64,000 nt of DNA from Hofstenia miamia (taxonomy: Eukaryota; Xenacoelomorpha; Acoela), in the NCBI GenBank assembly GCA_004352715.1, contig SCFE01000044.1:816253-880252 (forward strand), in the 5' to 3' direction. Below, in pieces: positions 1 to 32,891 of this stretch; the stretch's first letter is position 1, and every line of letters begins with the position of its first letter. A program made the position numbers and the translations under genes. The notes beneath the pieces were generated by a model. That model was not told the origin of the DNA and did not search any database. It saw only the letters and a program-made list of their open reading frames with translations.

Positions 1-450
1 TATATATATATATTTAAACGCTATGAAAAATATAGACCGTTTTTGATTCACAAAACTATCATCCCTAACAAATATGCGGGGGAAATAAATATTTACAATT
101 GACTACGCTATTATAATACAAAATTACTCCTTTAATCATCAAGCAAACAAAGAAACATCAATTACTAAATAAGCAACAAAGCATGATAACATTAAATTTA
201 TTATAGTTTGCATGCAATAATACAATATTATTACATTGCTCAATTTTGTGTACTTGCACTTTTTAAAAATTCTCTTGGAAACTTCAAAAATACAAGAGCA
301 CCTAAATATACAGTTTGGAAATGATTAGCATATTCGAAAGTTCCATTTAGAACAAATGTGACCTTCAACATTTTACACGCGTATTTTAATCAGGAAATTT
401 TGTTATGCTTTGCATATTAACCATATTTATGGGCGCGCAAATATACACAA
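1..450. other. No gene seen
   Basis: AT-rich sequence, starting in a (TA)n tract (1-12). No coding or repeat structure recognised before the transposon at 451. Confidence 0.6.
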
Positions 451-459
451 TTTCTCGTC

Positions 460-605
460 CAAATTAGCAAAAGTGCGACAAAAAATTGGCAAAACGGGAA
501 TACCAAATTGGCACATAGGAACATCAAATTGTCAAAATGGGATCACTAAATTGGCATAATGGGAATACCAATTTGGCGAATTAGGAACACCTAATCGGCA
601 CATTT
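460..605 (+). repeat. Left terminal array of 22-bp iterons
   Basis: Six to seven imperfect units of about 22 bp with core AAATTGGC followed by a GGGAAYACC-like tail start near 460, 484, 506, 527, 549, 571 and 593. They reappear inverted at 2245-2370. Repeated subterminal motifs of this sort often bind the transposase; that role is inferred. Confidence 0.75.
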
Positions 606-778
606 TTAATTTAACAAATTGCTGAGTTATTTAACATAAAGCAATGTCTGAGCGTGTGTGGAACATTGTTCTGTTTCTCATCGTGCCATGATATTGATAT
701 TTCATTTAATAGACTAATCGAAACGATTTTTTTTCGTCACTTTTCTTTCAGGTGCTATGTAAGTCGTACTCCGGTTGA

Positions 779-1784
779 TTGTTTGTCAAATTTATTAATT
801 CATTTACAACCAGCATCATAAGACGAGATGCACCAAGTCGAAATACGTACAAGAAGAAACGCAAACAGCTGATTTTAGATGAAGAAGAAGCTGGAGGTGA
901 TGCCATTGGCGTTGCTCAACAGTTAGGTAGTTGCAAGAGAACAGCGTACAACATCCTCAAACGTAAGCGAGCAACAACAAAACCGAGAGGTAATAAAAGG
1001 TTGGCCTGCACGAAAGTAAATCAAGATATCAAGCAACGCTTTCTGCACTATTTGGAGGATCACAATGATGCGAAATTGGAGGAGTTAGCGAGTTCCGTAT
1101 TCAATGTCGTTTCAACTAAGACTATTACGAAAGTATTGGATGGCGAAGCTATAACAAAATTGATTCGACTTGAATCAATTGGCAAGAATACGCCTGAAAA
1201 CATTGAGAAGCGGAAGGAGTTTGCTGAATACTAACTGGAAGATCATCGCTATCATGTTCACGTTGATGAATCGTATTTCAATCTATTCACAAGGAGAAAT
1301 ATTGGTCGATCACCCAGAGGACTGAGGGCCTATTGTAGATTACGCAATTCACGAGGGAAAAATATCAATATACTCCTTGCTGTTGATGACACCCAAGTGG
1401 TTCACTGGAAAAGTGGTGTTGGAAGCTGGAAGGAAGCATTTGTTGATTTTTTTACGGAGTTAAGCACAAAACTTGGACAGCAAAATGCAACCATCTACTT
1501 GGACACTGCACCATCTCAGAAAAGATTCAAGGTTCACAAATTTTCGAGAGAATCATATCATCAAGCGCTTTGATGCAGCGTATAGTCCTGTGCTCAATCC
1601 TTTGGAGGGTTGCTTCAATGTGATCAAATCATTCATAAAATCACAATTGAGAGCATCTAATCCCGGAAACTACTTCAAAACAGCTTCATCGGAAGGACAG
1701 ACTTTGGTGAGGTATAGGGAGGAGAAGCTAGTGAGATTGGTTGAGCCTGCTATTCACAAAATCACCCGGGAACATCTAAGATAA
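779..1784 (+). pseudogene. DDE transposase, Tc1/mariner type, broken by a stop and a frameshift
   Basis: A transposase of this family cuts and pastes the element using three acidic residues. The first ORF (779-1234) has a helix-turn-helix-like N-terminus (DAIGVAQQLGSCKRTAYNIL). After an in-frame TAA at 1232-1234 the same frame continues with VHVDESYF, the first catalytic Asp, then IYLDTAPSQ, where the second Asp is kept but the usual Asn-Ala-Pro is Thr-Ala-Pro. A frameshift around 1540-1555 moves the rest to another frame (ORF 1473-1784), with YSPVLNPLEGCF holding the catalytic Glu. The second Asp to Glu distance is about 33-35 residues, fitting a DD34E-like arrangement. The start is uncertain because sequence upstream of residue 20 looks like poor coding. 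I am confident of the superfamily, not of the subfamily. Confidence 0.8.
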
Positions 1785-2244
1785 TCCTACAGACATGTGG
1801 ATCCTGAAAGCAACAAATTCAATTCCATTTACTGGTCAGCCATGGTTCTTGTGAGAACTCTTCTTGTATGACAGTAGTGATTTCGACTTTTAATCATTTT
1901 GTGTGAGCCTTTCGTTCGATTAATTAGTACACGATTGTTTTACTTTCTATTGTCTTATAGCTAATTCTGATGATTACACACATTCGAGGTTTGAATAATC
2001 AAAAATATGCTCTAAAAATATGAATCAATGAGAACAGAAATAAATAAAAAATAAGAATCGCTGAATGACAAAGGTTGTCTAGCCGCATTATTCGAATTGC
2101 TTTGCATTATTTTGCATAAATTCATGATGTGATAATTCTCAATAAATTGCACTCTACAAATCATGCACGATAATGAACAGATTCTTATGAATCGCTGAAA
2201 TACGAATATCTTATGTATATAATTCTATTGTAAAATAAATAAAA

Positions 2245-2376
2245 ATTGTGTCCATTTCGAAGCGCACTTTTGCAATTTGATGTTCCCATTATGCCAATTT
2301 GGTATTCCGGTTTTGCTAATTGGGTGTTCTCAGTGTACCAATTTGGTGGCGCACTTTTGCCAATTTGGTCGAGAAA
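2245..2376 (-). repeat. Right terminal array of 22-bp iterons
   Basis: This is the inverted counterpart of the 460-605 array. Read on the - strand it has about five units, including CCAAATTGGCAAAAGTGCG and AAATTGGCATAATGGGAACA, matching left units almost base for base. Confidence 0.72.
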
Positions 2377-2429
2377 TGGTGCAGTAAGTCGCATCAACTT
2401 AGCTAGTTATTTATTTATAGTAATAATAC

Positions 2430-2517
2430 CATGGATCTCTGCGATGTTTACATTTGTGTATAACCTGGATGCGAAGCTTGTGGTTTCTAGTAACAGCCGT
2501 TGCCCAGATTAGGCCAT
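2430..2517 (+). repeat. Terminal inverted repeat of the P-like element (3' end)
   Basis: Starts CATGGATCTCTGCGATGTTT and ends CAGATTAGGCCATT. It is about 94% identical to the reverse complement of 4805-4892 and loses similarity exactly after GGCCATT on both sides. Confidence 0.85.
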
Positions 2518-2562
2518 TAATGATTTTCAAAACAGTGATTACAAATTTAATTCATTCATGTA

Positions 2563-3117
2563 GTATAATATATTGTGCATATAAAAACCAAAATAAAATC
2601 ATAAAACAAATTTATAAGTCAATTTTATCTAGATCTTAACTTCCGTAGTTTTGCAGAGCTTGATTTTGGAGGAAAAGACACCTCACTTACAAAGTTTTTA
2701 ATGATGCAATTGAATAACTTTAAAAGCACATTTGGTTATCTCGTAATAGATTTGCACATATTGGAACTTTTCGTAAAGAAAATAAATATTAATTTGCTAT
2801 TAAAAATATGATACACTGTATATATGAGATAACCAAATTNGTATAATATATTGTTCATATAAAAACCAAAATAAAATCATAAAACAAATTTATAAGTCAA
2901 TTTTATCTAGATCTTAACTTCCGTTGTTTTGCAGAGCTTGATTTTGGAGGAAAAGACGCCTCACTTACAAAGTTTTTAATGATGCAATTGAATAACCTTA
3001 AAAGCACATTTGGTTATCTCGTAATAGATTTGCACATATTGGAACTTTTCGTAAAGAAAATAAATATTAATTTACTATTAAAAATATGATACACTGTATA
3101 TATGAGATAACCAAATT
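2563..3117. repeat. 277-bp direct duplication joined by a single N
   Basis: Bases 2563-2839 recur at 2841-3117 with about five substitutions (for example CACCTC against CGCCTC). The copies abut at the lone N at 2840. This is what overlapping haplotype contigs joined by a scaffolder look like, so the tandem state may not be real. Confidence 0.85.
2730..2838. repeat. 109-bp hairpin-type repeat with 13-bp inverted ends (also 3008-3116)
   Basis: The unit starts ATTTGGTTATCTC and ends GAGATAACCAAAT, a perfect 13-bp inverted repeat with an AT-rich centre. It occurs in both copies of the duplicated block and could be a tiny MITE inside the P-like element. Confidence 0.6.
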
Positions 3118-3156
3118 ATAATTAACCTTATGTACAAATGGCTTTATAAACTCATG

Positions 3157-3360
3157 CTATAAATACACCAAAGCTGCTATCTTGTAAGAGAAATCCGTAG
3201 GCTGGGCAAGACCACCTCTGTCAAATCTTGAGAACATATTCAAGACATTATCCGCTGGTTGTGAAATTATCATAGATCCCACTAAACGTTTTTGGCAATC
3301 AGCACAAGAAAATCGTTCTGCAACTTTCCACCCAGCCCAACCAGCTACATATCATATGGA
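3157..3360 (-). pseudogene. C-terminal fragment of a P/THAP9-type transposase
   Basis: On the - strand this reads YVAGWAGWKVAERFSCADCQ, then LNMFSRFDRGGLAQPTDF, and ends at a TAG at 3157-3159. The pattern YIAGY..RK....C..C, followed some 30 residues later by RGGL..PS, is characteristic of the C-terminal part of P-element/THAP9 transposases as I remember them. Order and strand agree with the THAP domain at 4453-4770. Upstream coding sequence is in the gap or degraded. Confidence 0.6.
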
Positions 3361-3759
3361 GAAATTGAGAACATCATTTTTGTATATGTTGTAGCCATCT
3401 AACGGATCAATTTGAAAATTTATATTGCCAGCAAAATTAAAATTTACAATTTATGCTAACAGAAAATGCGTTGTAGGAATTAATTATAGCATTCTCTTAT
3501 CGAATGCCAGCAAAGCTGTTACCATAAATATTTAGCTCGCGGCAAAATGAATCAATAACAAACTATAAAAGCTTTTATGTGCATTTTCTAAACAGTGGAT
3601 ATAGTTATTTTGACATCTACGTCTAAACAAACAAAACCGTTAATCCTATTTAAAGTATTGCAACTACTAGATGAATTTGTCGAATGCATATAGAACAATT
3701 TTGTATACTGTAACTATCTTGCTTTATTTGAGTTTGCATGAAAATTACATTAAGAATGA

Positions 3760-4394
3760 NNNNNNNNNNNNNNNNNNNNNNNNNNNNNNNNNNNNNNNNN
3801 NNNNNNNNNNNNNNNNNNNNNNNNNNNNNNNNNNNNNNNNNNNNNNNNNNNNNNNNNNNNNNNNNNNNNNNNNNNNNNNNNNNNNNNNNNNNNNNNNNNN
3901 NNNNNNNNNNNNNNNNNNNNNNNNNNNNNNNNNNNNNNNNNNNNNNNNNNNNNNNNNNNNNNNNNNNNNNNNNNNNNNNNNNNNNNNNNNNNNNNNNNNN
4001 NNNNNNNNNNNNNNNNNNNNNNNNNNNNNNNNNNNNNNNNNNNNNNNNNNNNNNNNNNNNNNNNNNNNNNNNNNNNNNNNNNNNNNNNNNNNNNNNNNNN
4101 NNNNNNNNNNNNNNNNNNNNNNNNNNNNNNNNNNNNNNNNNNNNNNNNNNNNNNNNNNNNNNNNNNNNNNNNNNNNNNNNNNNNNNNNNNNNNNNNNNNN
4201 NNNNNNNNNNNNNNNNNNNNNNNNNNNNNNNNNNNNNNNNNNNNNNNNNNNNNNNNNNNNNNNNNNNNNNNNNNNNNNNNNNNNNNNNNNNNNNNNNNNN
4301 NNNNNNNNNNNNNNNNNNNNNNNNNNNNNNNNNNNNNNNNNNNNNNNNNNNNNNNNNNNNNNNNNNNNNNNNNNNNNNNNNNNNNNNNNNNNNN
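3760..4394. other. Assembly gap (635 N)
   Basis: Run of N. It hides the middle of the P-like transposase, so the true element length is unknown. Translated frames crossing it are meaningless. Confidence 0.99.
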
Positions 4395-4452
4395 AAAAAA
4401 TAGGAAGCATGAATATTTCAATAAATGGTGTTTGGAAATTAAGCTCTATATA

Positions 4453-4770
4453 TCACCTGAAGTATTCTGGCAAGTTTGGAAAAACTGAAGGAATTGCACT
4501 TGGCTTCAGTCGGCGTTTAATTAAGTTTGATTTTCGTTGTCGCTTATCTGTTGAGTATGTGATAAAATCGAATGCTTTAAAGTGCAAGGGGCAAACAGAA
4601 GAAAATTTGAATATTTACCAATCTTTTCTTGGAATTCGTGATTTCCACGCAAAAGCAATTGAAGCATCCTTTGGAAATCTATGCAAGGTAGGTTTACTTT
4701 CCTCTGTCCGACATGTTTTAATTGAAGCATATCCAGTGCGACATTTCGGAACACAACATTTCAAAGGCAT
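4453..4770 (-). pseudogene. THAP domain of a P-like transposase, one in-frame stop
   Basis: THAP domains are C2CH zinc fingers that bind transposon ends and host promoters. From the ATG at 4770 the sequence reads MPLKCCVPKCRTGY, giving the paired cysteines, then LHRFPKDASIAFAWKSRIP, the conserved FP and W, and VCPLHF, the final Cys and His. It closes with LIKRRLKPSAIPSVF, matching the KRRLKPxAVPSIF tail typical of THAP proteins. A TAA at 4615-4617 interrupts the same frame just before the Cys-His part, and the reading runs into the TGA at 4453-4455. It is N-terminal to the C-terminal fragment at 3157-3360, separated by the assembly gap. A single-domain host THAP gene is less likely because the terminal repeats enclose it. 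Confidence 0.75.
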
Positions 4771-4804
4771 AGCATTAACTGAGTGAAGAATTGCTAGCGC
4801 ACGC

Positions 4805-4892
4805 AATGGCCTAATCTGGACAACAGGTGTTACTAGAAACCACAAGCTTCGCATCCAGGTTATAACAAATGTAAACATCCCAGAGATCCATG
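4805..4892 (-). repeat. Terminal inverted repeat of the P-like element (5' end)
   Basis: Partner of 2430-2517. It sits about 35 bp upstream of the THAP ATG (4770), as expected for the promoter-side end of a P-like transposon. Confidence 0.85.
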
Positions 4893-5269
4893 ATAATACG
4901 TACAAGATATGTAAATTGCATTTGACACAAACTGCTCACTTAGAAGACACAACGATAAACAGTATTTTGCTGCACCTAGGCACGATGAGTTCAATGAATT
5001 GCTGAGCTTAGCGTTGGCAAATTTCAGTGAACTTGAAACTGGTTACTGGTAACTTACTAAGCTAGTAACTTACCAGTAACTTCCTAGTAACCTGCTAAAA
5101 TACTTTGATGTTCTGCGTTGCCCATAATTATTGGGAGATTTGTCTATCAAGCATGTGCCAGTTAGTAGCTCATTGTTTTTGTGTGACTGCCATTCCTTAT
5201 AAATATAGTATTTTTAAATTTTATAGTAAACCTCATTTTAATATTTTAAAATTATAAGATCTCTTCAAG

Positions 5270-6590
5270 ACTCTTATTCTTTCTTGCGTTCCCTTAATTC
5301 CAAACCTGACCTCCCCAGCTTAAAATGGAACCATCCTTCTGCTCGCTCGGATCTGGAGAAAGCTGATCTCTTCAATTCCTATTTCGCCTCGAATTTTTCT
5401 GATTCTGTCTTTCTCTGTCCTGGTCCACCTGCCACCTCCTCGCCGATTCGCCTATGTGACATCGCCTTCAACGCCCATAATATTTCCCTCATGCTTAAGT
5501 CCTGCAAGTTTTCTGATCCTTGCTAACCTGATGGCGGCCCATCCTTTGTAATTCACGAAACCTCAACTCTCTCTATCCATTTAAAGCATATCTTCTCCCA
5601 CATTTGCTCCCCCCTGTTAAAATCCAACTGTGTTTGCTGTTCACTTCTTCCTCGTTGCTATTAACGACCTCCCTCAATCTCTCTTCAACTCATCCTGTTT
5701 ACTGTGCGTTGATGACACTACGATTTTGAACTTTGGTAGTTCTTTTGCCTTCAGTATTACCTCTGATCTTGAGCTTTTGGCCACTTGGTCTTCCATTATC
5801 CATTTTGATTTTAGCCCAGACAAGACATGTGGTATTTCCTTTTCTGATTCTCCTGGGAACTTTTTCCTCATCATACTCATCTTGGAGTTCAACTTGCTGC
5901 TAACTTAAATTGGTCTGGTCATGTGTTCTTGCGCCTCCGAAAAGCTAATTCCTCACTCTGCCCTCTTCCGCAATGTTCCCTTCAATTCCACGCCTGCTAT
6001 GAAACTCTTTGTTCAAATCAATTCCTCACGCCATTCTTCTCCCTGTTGATGGCCTTCTCGTTCCTTTTTCCACTCTGGAATGTTTCCAGAAGCGTGCCTT
6101 CAAATGGATCTCTTCTCTTTTGCCATACAAATACGCTCTTCACAAATTCTCCACTCTTCCGCTGTCATTCTACCTACATACCTGTGATCTCCTCTTGTTC
6201 AATCGCTTGCTCACACACAAATTGAATCTTGATACTTTTGAATTCATTAAGTTCTCCACTCGCTCTGATGATGTCACTTTCTTCATTCGTTGTCCCAAGA
6301 AACATCGCACCCTTCACTTGTTTTTTAATCTTGCTTGTATTGCTGCTAATTACATCTTGACTGTCAGTCCTTCAACAGCGATTGATTGCTTTTCCCAGTC
6401 ACCGAGCTTCAAGAAATCTTTGATGAATTTCCTCTTTGCTGAGCCCTTCTCCAACTTCGCCTACTCTTTCATCTGCTCCTACTTTATCTCCTGTGATTAT
6501 CATCGCTACCTTAAAACTTGACATGTTTTTATTTTTTTGTAGTATCTGCCTTCAGCGGCTAAATAGTCATTCATTATTATTATTATTAGA
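5270..6590 (+). mobile_element. CR1/L2-type LINE remnant (reverse transcriptase, 5'-truncated, internally deleted)
   Basis: Several frames together read as the second half of a non-LTR retrotransposon polyprotein. ADLFNSYFASNFS (5284 ORF) is the linker before the polymerase. NDLPQSLF and CVDDTTI (5630 ORF) are the palm with the Y/F-x-DD box. LECFQKRAFKWISSLLPY and HTCDLLLFNRLL (6009-6521) are the conserved C-terminal region, which ends in its own stop. The part between about 5525 and 5630 lacks the LDxxKAFD and GxPQG motifs, so a deletion is likely. A short ATT-type microsatellite (6569-6590) follows the stop, like the simple-repeat tail of CR1/L2 elements. The coding strand is unusually pyrimidine-rich compared with its surroundings. 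Confidence 0.75.
6009..6521 (+). pseudogene. LINE reverse transcriptase C-terminal region
   Basis: An open frame of 170 codons with the C-terminal signature of non-LTR polyproteins (LECFQKRAFKWISSLLPY, then a leucine-rich HTCDLLLFNRLL). It ends 50 bp before the ATT-repeat tail. Upstream similarity moves to other frames at 5630-5930, so there is at least one frameshift. It makes no protein of its own as far as can be seen. Confidence 0.7.
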
Positions 6591-6832
6591 TATCACTTAA
6601 TAAAGCATTTTTATAATAATTAAAAGATTTCCCTTTTTAATAGTAAAATTTTCTTTATCAAATTAGAATACTTTTTGCGATTTTTTCCCGACAACTGATT
6701 ACAGTTTTATTTATCCTGAATTCATAAAACGTCATCTATCTCACTAAAAAGCTCATTAGAAAAATCAGAAATTTTTCGATTCTAAAATCAAATATAAAAA
6801 TCCCTTGACACAGTGTAGCTATAATTTTTTAG

Positions 6833-7662
6833 TTAACCCTTTGGCTGCGCCGTGCTGGGAGGATTTTTGTCCCGAAAAACGTAATTCGCCGGCAAATTTT
6901 GAACTTGATAGAAATTAATTTCTAAGTACCTCTGATCTTGTAAACCATGTTTTTTATCTATTCATGACTCTTAAACTGTTTTTTTTAAACACATTTTTGA
7001 CCATTTTTAACCGAAAAGGGTACTTTTTCAAAAAAATTGCATGTCATCACAATTGACAATAGGTTGGAATGTTTTTTATGTTAAAATTGGCTAAATTAAT
7101 GAAATACTTTGAAATATTGTTATGATTATGTACTGAAATTTGAAATGTTGCTTTAAAACTAGTAAATATTTTTTCATATTTTGGAAAATATCGAAAATTG
7201 AAAATAAAGCCAGAAAAGTTATAGAAGTTAATATTTATTATAAAAATGAAAAAATTACAAACAAATGAAAGATTTACTTGTCTTCATCCTTACATTTACA
7301 TGTTTTCTTATAATTCTTCATACTATGAAAAATTTCAAAACAGGGGACAACACAAAGAGGAGGGTTTTGCGGGCACTGTATAGAAATATGATGTTTCTTC
7401 CTCTTACAAGTCCCTTTTCCTTTTTTACAACATTGAAATGGCAGTATTTAACAAACACTACAATTAGGTAGATACTTCTTATTTTCATACTGATCAATGA
7501 AATGCCTTTCTCCCAAGCGCTTGTTTTCCACCTCTTGGACATCAAATGTTTTTGTCGTAAAGTAAAATGTTTTTTCGTCGTGGGGTAAACTCGTTTTTCG
7601 CAGTTAGGGAGAAATTTAAATTTTGTGTATACTTGCTTTTCGCAGGCAAAATGATAACTTAA
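6833..7662 (-). mobile_element. piggyBac-like element, internally deleted remnant
   Basis: A TTAA at 6833 is followed by CCCTTTGGCTGCG, a typical piggyBac-type end. On the - strand 7265-7550 encodes the C-terminal end of a piggyBac transposase (next entry). A TTAA at 7659-7662 has, read inward, CATTTTGCCTGCG close to it, resembling the other end. Most of the transposase is missing. The right boundary is less certain than the left. Confidence 0.6.
7265..7550 (-). pseudogene. piggyBac transposase C-terminal cysteine-rich domain
   Basis: In piggyBac transposases this zinc-binding tail recognises the transposon ends. On the - strand one frame reads KRLGERHF, then LPNCSVC, a stop, CCKKGKGTC and finally CPQNPPLCVVPCFEIFHS. 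The order HF, CxVC, GKxK, Cys pair, P.LC...CF..YH is the usual one for the family. An in-frame stop after CSVC, and no catalytic core upstream, mark a fossil. Confidence 0.6.
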
Positions 7663-7864
7663 TTATAATATTTATTTTCTCTACAAATAATCAAAGTTTA
7701 AAGAATTTTTTATAAAAAAATTTTTTCACTACTTATTGCAACAAACAAATTCATTAGAATCATTCTTTAATAGCAATTGTTTAAGTTATTATTTGAAATA
7801 CGCTGTGTCAAGGGTGAATTTTGATATAAATACGTTTGACAAAGCGTTTTTATTTGCATGTATG

Positions 7865-7886
7865 TATATATATATATATATATATA
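7865..7886. repeat. (AT)n microsatellite
   Basis: Uninterrupted TA dinucleotides about 22 bp long, upstream of MCM4. Confidence 0.9.
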
Positions 7887-8083
7887 CATATACTTGAGGC
7901 AACTAGTGAATGTTGTTTTGAAAAGCTATGTATCCAGTGCGTTACAAGTCAAAAGTTTTCAAATAATTGAACTTAGTATCATAATATTCGAAGGGTGATC
8001 AACCCTGAAAAACCATTGCGAAATAATTTTATCAATAAATGCAGTTTAGGATTGTAATTCAATGATCCTATAAGCATTGTACC

Positions 8084-30709
<22,626 letters not shown>

Positions 30710-30726
30710 ACGTTGATTAAATGTGC

Positions 30727-30732
30727 AATAAA
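30727..30732 (+). promoter_or_regulatory. MCM4 polyadenylation signal AATAAA
   Basis: Canonical AATAAA starting 17 bp after the MCM4 stop codon; cleavage would be expected shortly after. Confidence 0.65.
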
Positions 30733-31559
30733 TATTTGTATTTTTCTAATTCTTAGAATCAGCCATTCATTCTGCGCATTATTAGTTATATTGTTATATC
30801 TAACCTAAATGCATTGAGAAAATTTGAAGTATACAAAACACACAAAAACGCATATAACCAGACTTTGTTGCGGTATCCTTCCAAACTGATAATTTACCAA
30901 TGTGTGTAACATGAGTGGATAAATACTTAATAATTTCAGTTTTAAATGGGTTTCACTAGCAGATTGTTCAACATTTCAATTATAAAATTTACAAACGTAT
31001 TTTAAAAATAACTTTTTAAAATTAAATTAGTTAAAAAATATTTCTACTTTTCCTAGTTAATTTGAAAAGCAAATTTTTTTGTTAAACGTCAATTCCAATA
31101 AATAAGTAGCGACAATATCTAAAATGACTCATCCACAAAATCAGCATTAACTTCAGTTTTACATCAATGAGGTTAGATAAAATTGAACAAACAGTTTTAT
31201 TAAAGTAATTTCTTCGATTTTTCTTGATATTTGTATGTAGTTTTTAGGAATCTTTTTAAAAGAAAAAGAAACTGTTGTACTAAACTTAACAATATAAATA
31301 TTGGTCACAGTACAAAAGTGCGTCTAAAGTATAGATGCAAACTCATATATATTTACAGAATTTACAAGAAAATATGTATTACACTTAAATCATTGTATTT
31401 CAATTTCTTTTAAGAATAAGAAAGGCCTTATTTAAAGTGTTTGACAATTGCAGAACTGATGACTTATTAAATAGTGTAATACAAAATGCAAAATGATATT
31501 TACAGTAGAATTAACCATGCGTAGGTTGCGGCATTATATATATTTGTTCAAGTAAAAAA
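30733..31559. other. Intergenic, nothing recognised
   Basis: AT-rich DNA between MCM4 and the LINE cluster. Short ORFs here have no coding character. Confidence 0.6.
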
Positions 31560-32250
31560 AATTTGACTGCTTTTTAATAAGTTTCGGAAGGATATTCCAG
31601 TAGCTGATAGCGCTTCTAAAAAATGAACGTTTCAAAATATTTTTATTAAATTTAATGCAAGCAAATTTTCTGGTATTGACGTTAAAGTTCGGAAACTTGA
31701 TTAAATTGTGGGACGGTAATTCATTATCTTAAAGAAGTTTACTACGTTATTAAAGATGATTGGCTGTCTTGAGGGAAGGGTAATTGCAGTAATGTAATGT
31801 TTCGTTTAGCTAGTTTTTTGGACACTTTTAGAGCCCATTTAAACTGAATTTCACGCTTTTTTAGAAAGATGATTGCCATCATTTATATTTGTGAATATCA
31901 CAACATAGCTGAAATGACAGAGAAAATATGCATGAAACGTTTTGATTGCTGCAGTGGAAGAAAATTGGTCTCTTATGTAGGAATCAAGTTGCAGTTTGTG
32001 ACTTCACACATCATTAACGTTTAAACTAAACAGCAGTGGTCCTAGGATCGTTCCTTGGGAAACCCCATTCTTCATTTCCAGCCAATTTGAAAAAACTATT
32101 AATTTTAACGCACTGACGTCTATTATTTATATAGCTAGTTCATGTTTTGCTGTTATAAGAAAAGCCAAAAGTCGTAATTTTTTAGTAAAATGTCATGATT
32201 AATGGAGTAGAAGGCCTTAGATACATCTAAACATCCAATTTTAGTATTAT
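31560..32250 (-). mobile_element. LINE fragment B (reverse transcriptase core and C-terminus)
   Basis: On the - strand: LDVSKAFYSINHDILLKN (about 32180-32240, motif A), NGVSQGTILGPLLF (about 32040-32085, motif B) and KRSFFRSAISYWNILPK (about 31585-31650, the C-terminal LWNxLP motif). The YADD part between is not readable. Frames differ, so it is a pseudogene. Its end abuts LINE fragment A at about 32300. Confidence 0.7.
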
Positions 32251-32891
32251 AACCACCGTTAACAAAATTTGAAACCTCTCCGCTTATATTCAAACAATTC
32301 AGGGCTACGCGATTTATATAATTATTTTACTTTTTAAGGTTTTCAGAGAGTTGGCTTTCTTACTTTCTGTAGGCAATTCATTCCAAAGACGGATGGGGGT
32401 ATTAAAATAAGAATTTTGTATTTATATTTTCTTCGATTTTGTTTGCCTTATAGCTAAGATGCGTTTAATAAGAAAATTTGGAGTCTTAAAATTAGGGAAG
32501 TTTGTTGAATTGTAAGGAGCGATTTTTTAAGAATTTTGTAGAACGTACATAAAGATGTTTCATAAATTTCCTTTGAATTCATCGTAAACTGATCGTTTTT
32601 TCTTCATACGGCCCAATGTAATATTAATTGCCCAATTTGTTTGCAATTCAAATTTTCTTAGGTAGTGTGTATCAATTCCTGTATATATATAATGCTATCT
32701 AATTGTTTATGAAAATTTAAGTTGATGTCGAAAATAACCCCTAGATATTTAAAATGAGTAATATAACGAAAGCTAAATTTTAGTGTAAAAGTTTCAAATC
32801 TTTCATCGTAGTTACATTTTATTTTTTCTCCGTTGTAGTTGCCTAGATTTTTAAAACTTTATTAAGTAATTTACAAATGTCATTAGTATTA

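Larger units (their letters stand above)
451..2376 (+). mobile_element. Tc1/mariner-superfamily transposon with iterated terminal inverted repeats
   Basis: A transposase-like coding region (779-1784) is bracketed by inverted terminal regions of about 120-150 bp. The left end opens TTTCTCGTCCAAATTAGCAA at 451 and the right end, read inward from 2376 on the - strand, opens TTTCTCGACCAAATTGGCAA. Each end is an array of about 22-bp units of the type AAATTGGCANAANGGGAA: six or seven units on the left (460-605) and about five on the right (2245-2370). The exact ends are uncertain; TA dinucleotides lie a few bases outside both. The coding region has a stop and a frameshift, so this copy is dead. Confidence 0.75.
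2430..4892 (-). mobile_element. P-element-like (THAP) DNA transposon
   Basis: About 88 bp at 2430-2517 recurs inverted at 4805-4892 with only about five differences. Both ends begin CATGGATCTCTG, and Drosophila P-element ends also begin CATG. Both ends are flanked by the 7-mer ATAATAC (2423-2429 and 4893-4899), a likely target-site duplication of 7 bp (8 bp with one mismatch). Inside, on the - strand, a THAP zinc-finger domain (4453-4770) precedes a P/THAP9-type C-terminal segment (about 3157-3360). The middle falls in the 635-base N run, and a 277-bp direct duplication around a single N inflates the 3' part. The copy is inactive: the THAP domain has an in-frame stop. Confidence 0.75.
6802..7814. 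repeat. 16-bp inverted repeats flanking the piggyBac remnant
   Basis: CCCTTGACACAGTGTA at 6802-6817 is matched by the reverse complement of 7799-7814 (CCCTTGACACAGCGTA), one mismatch. They lie just outside the piggyBac ends, so they may be the ends of an older MITE that piggyBac entered. No target duplication is clear. Confidence 0.45.

Noticed and set aside
2246-2512. 88-codon + strand ORF
   Set aside because: It runs through the iteron array and terminal repeat of two transposons; repeated FANW/QFG peptides simply mirror the 22-bp DNA repeat.
4521-4754. Second - strand ORF overlapping the THAP region
   Set aside because: Out of frame with the C2CH motif; a shadow.
3671-4786. Long ORFs crossing the N run
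   Set aside because: They exist only because N is read as open; they contain no independent coding evidence. The real signal there is the - strand THAP domain.
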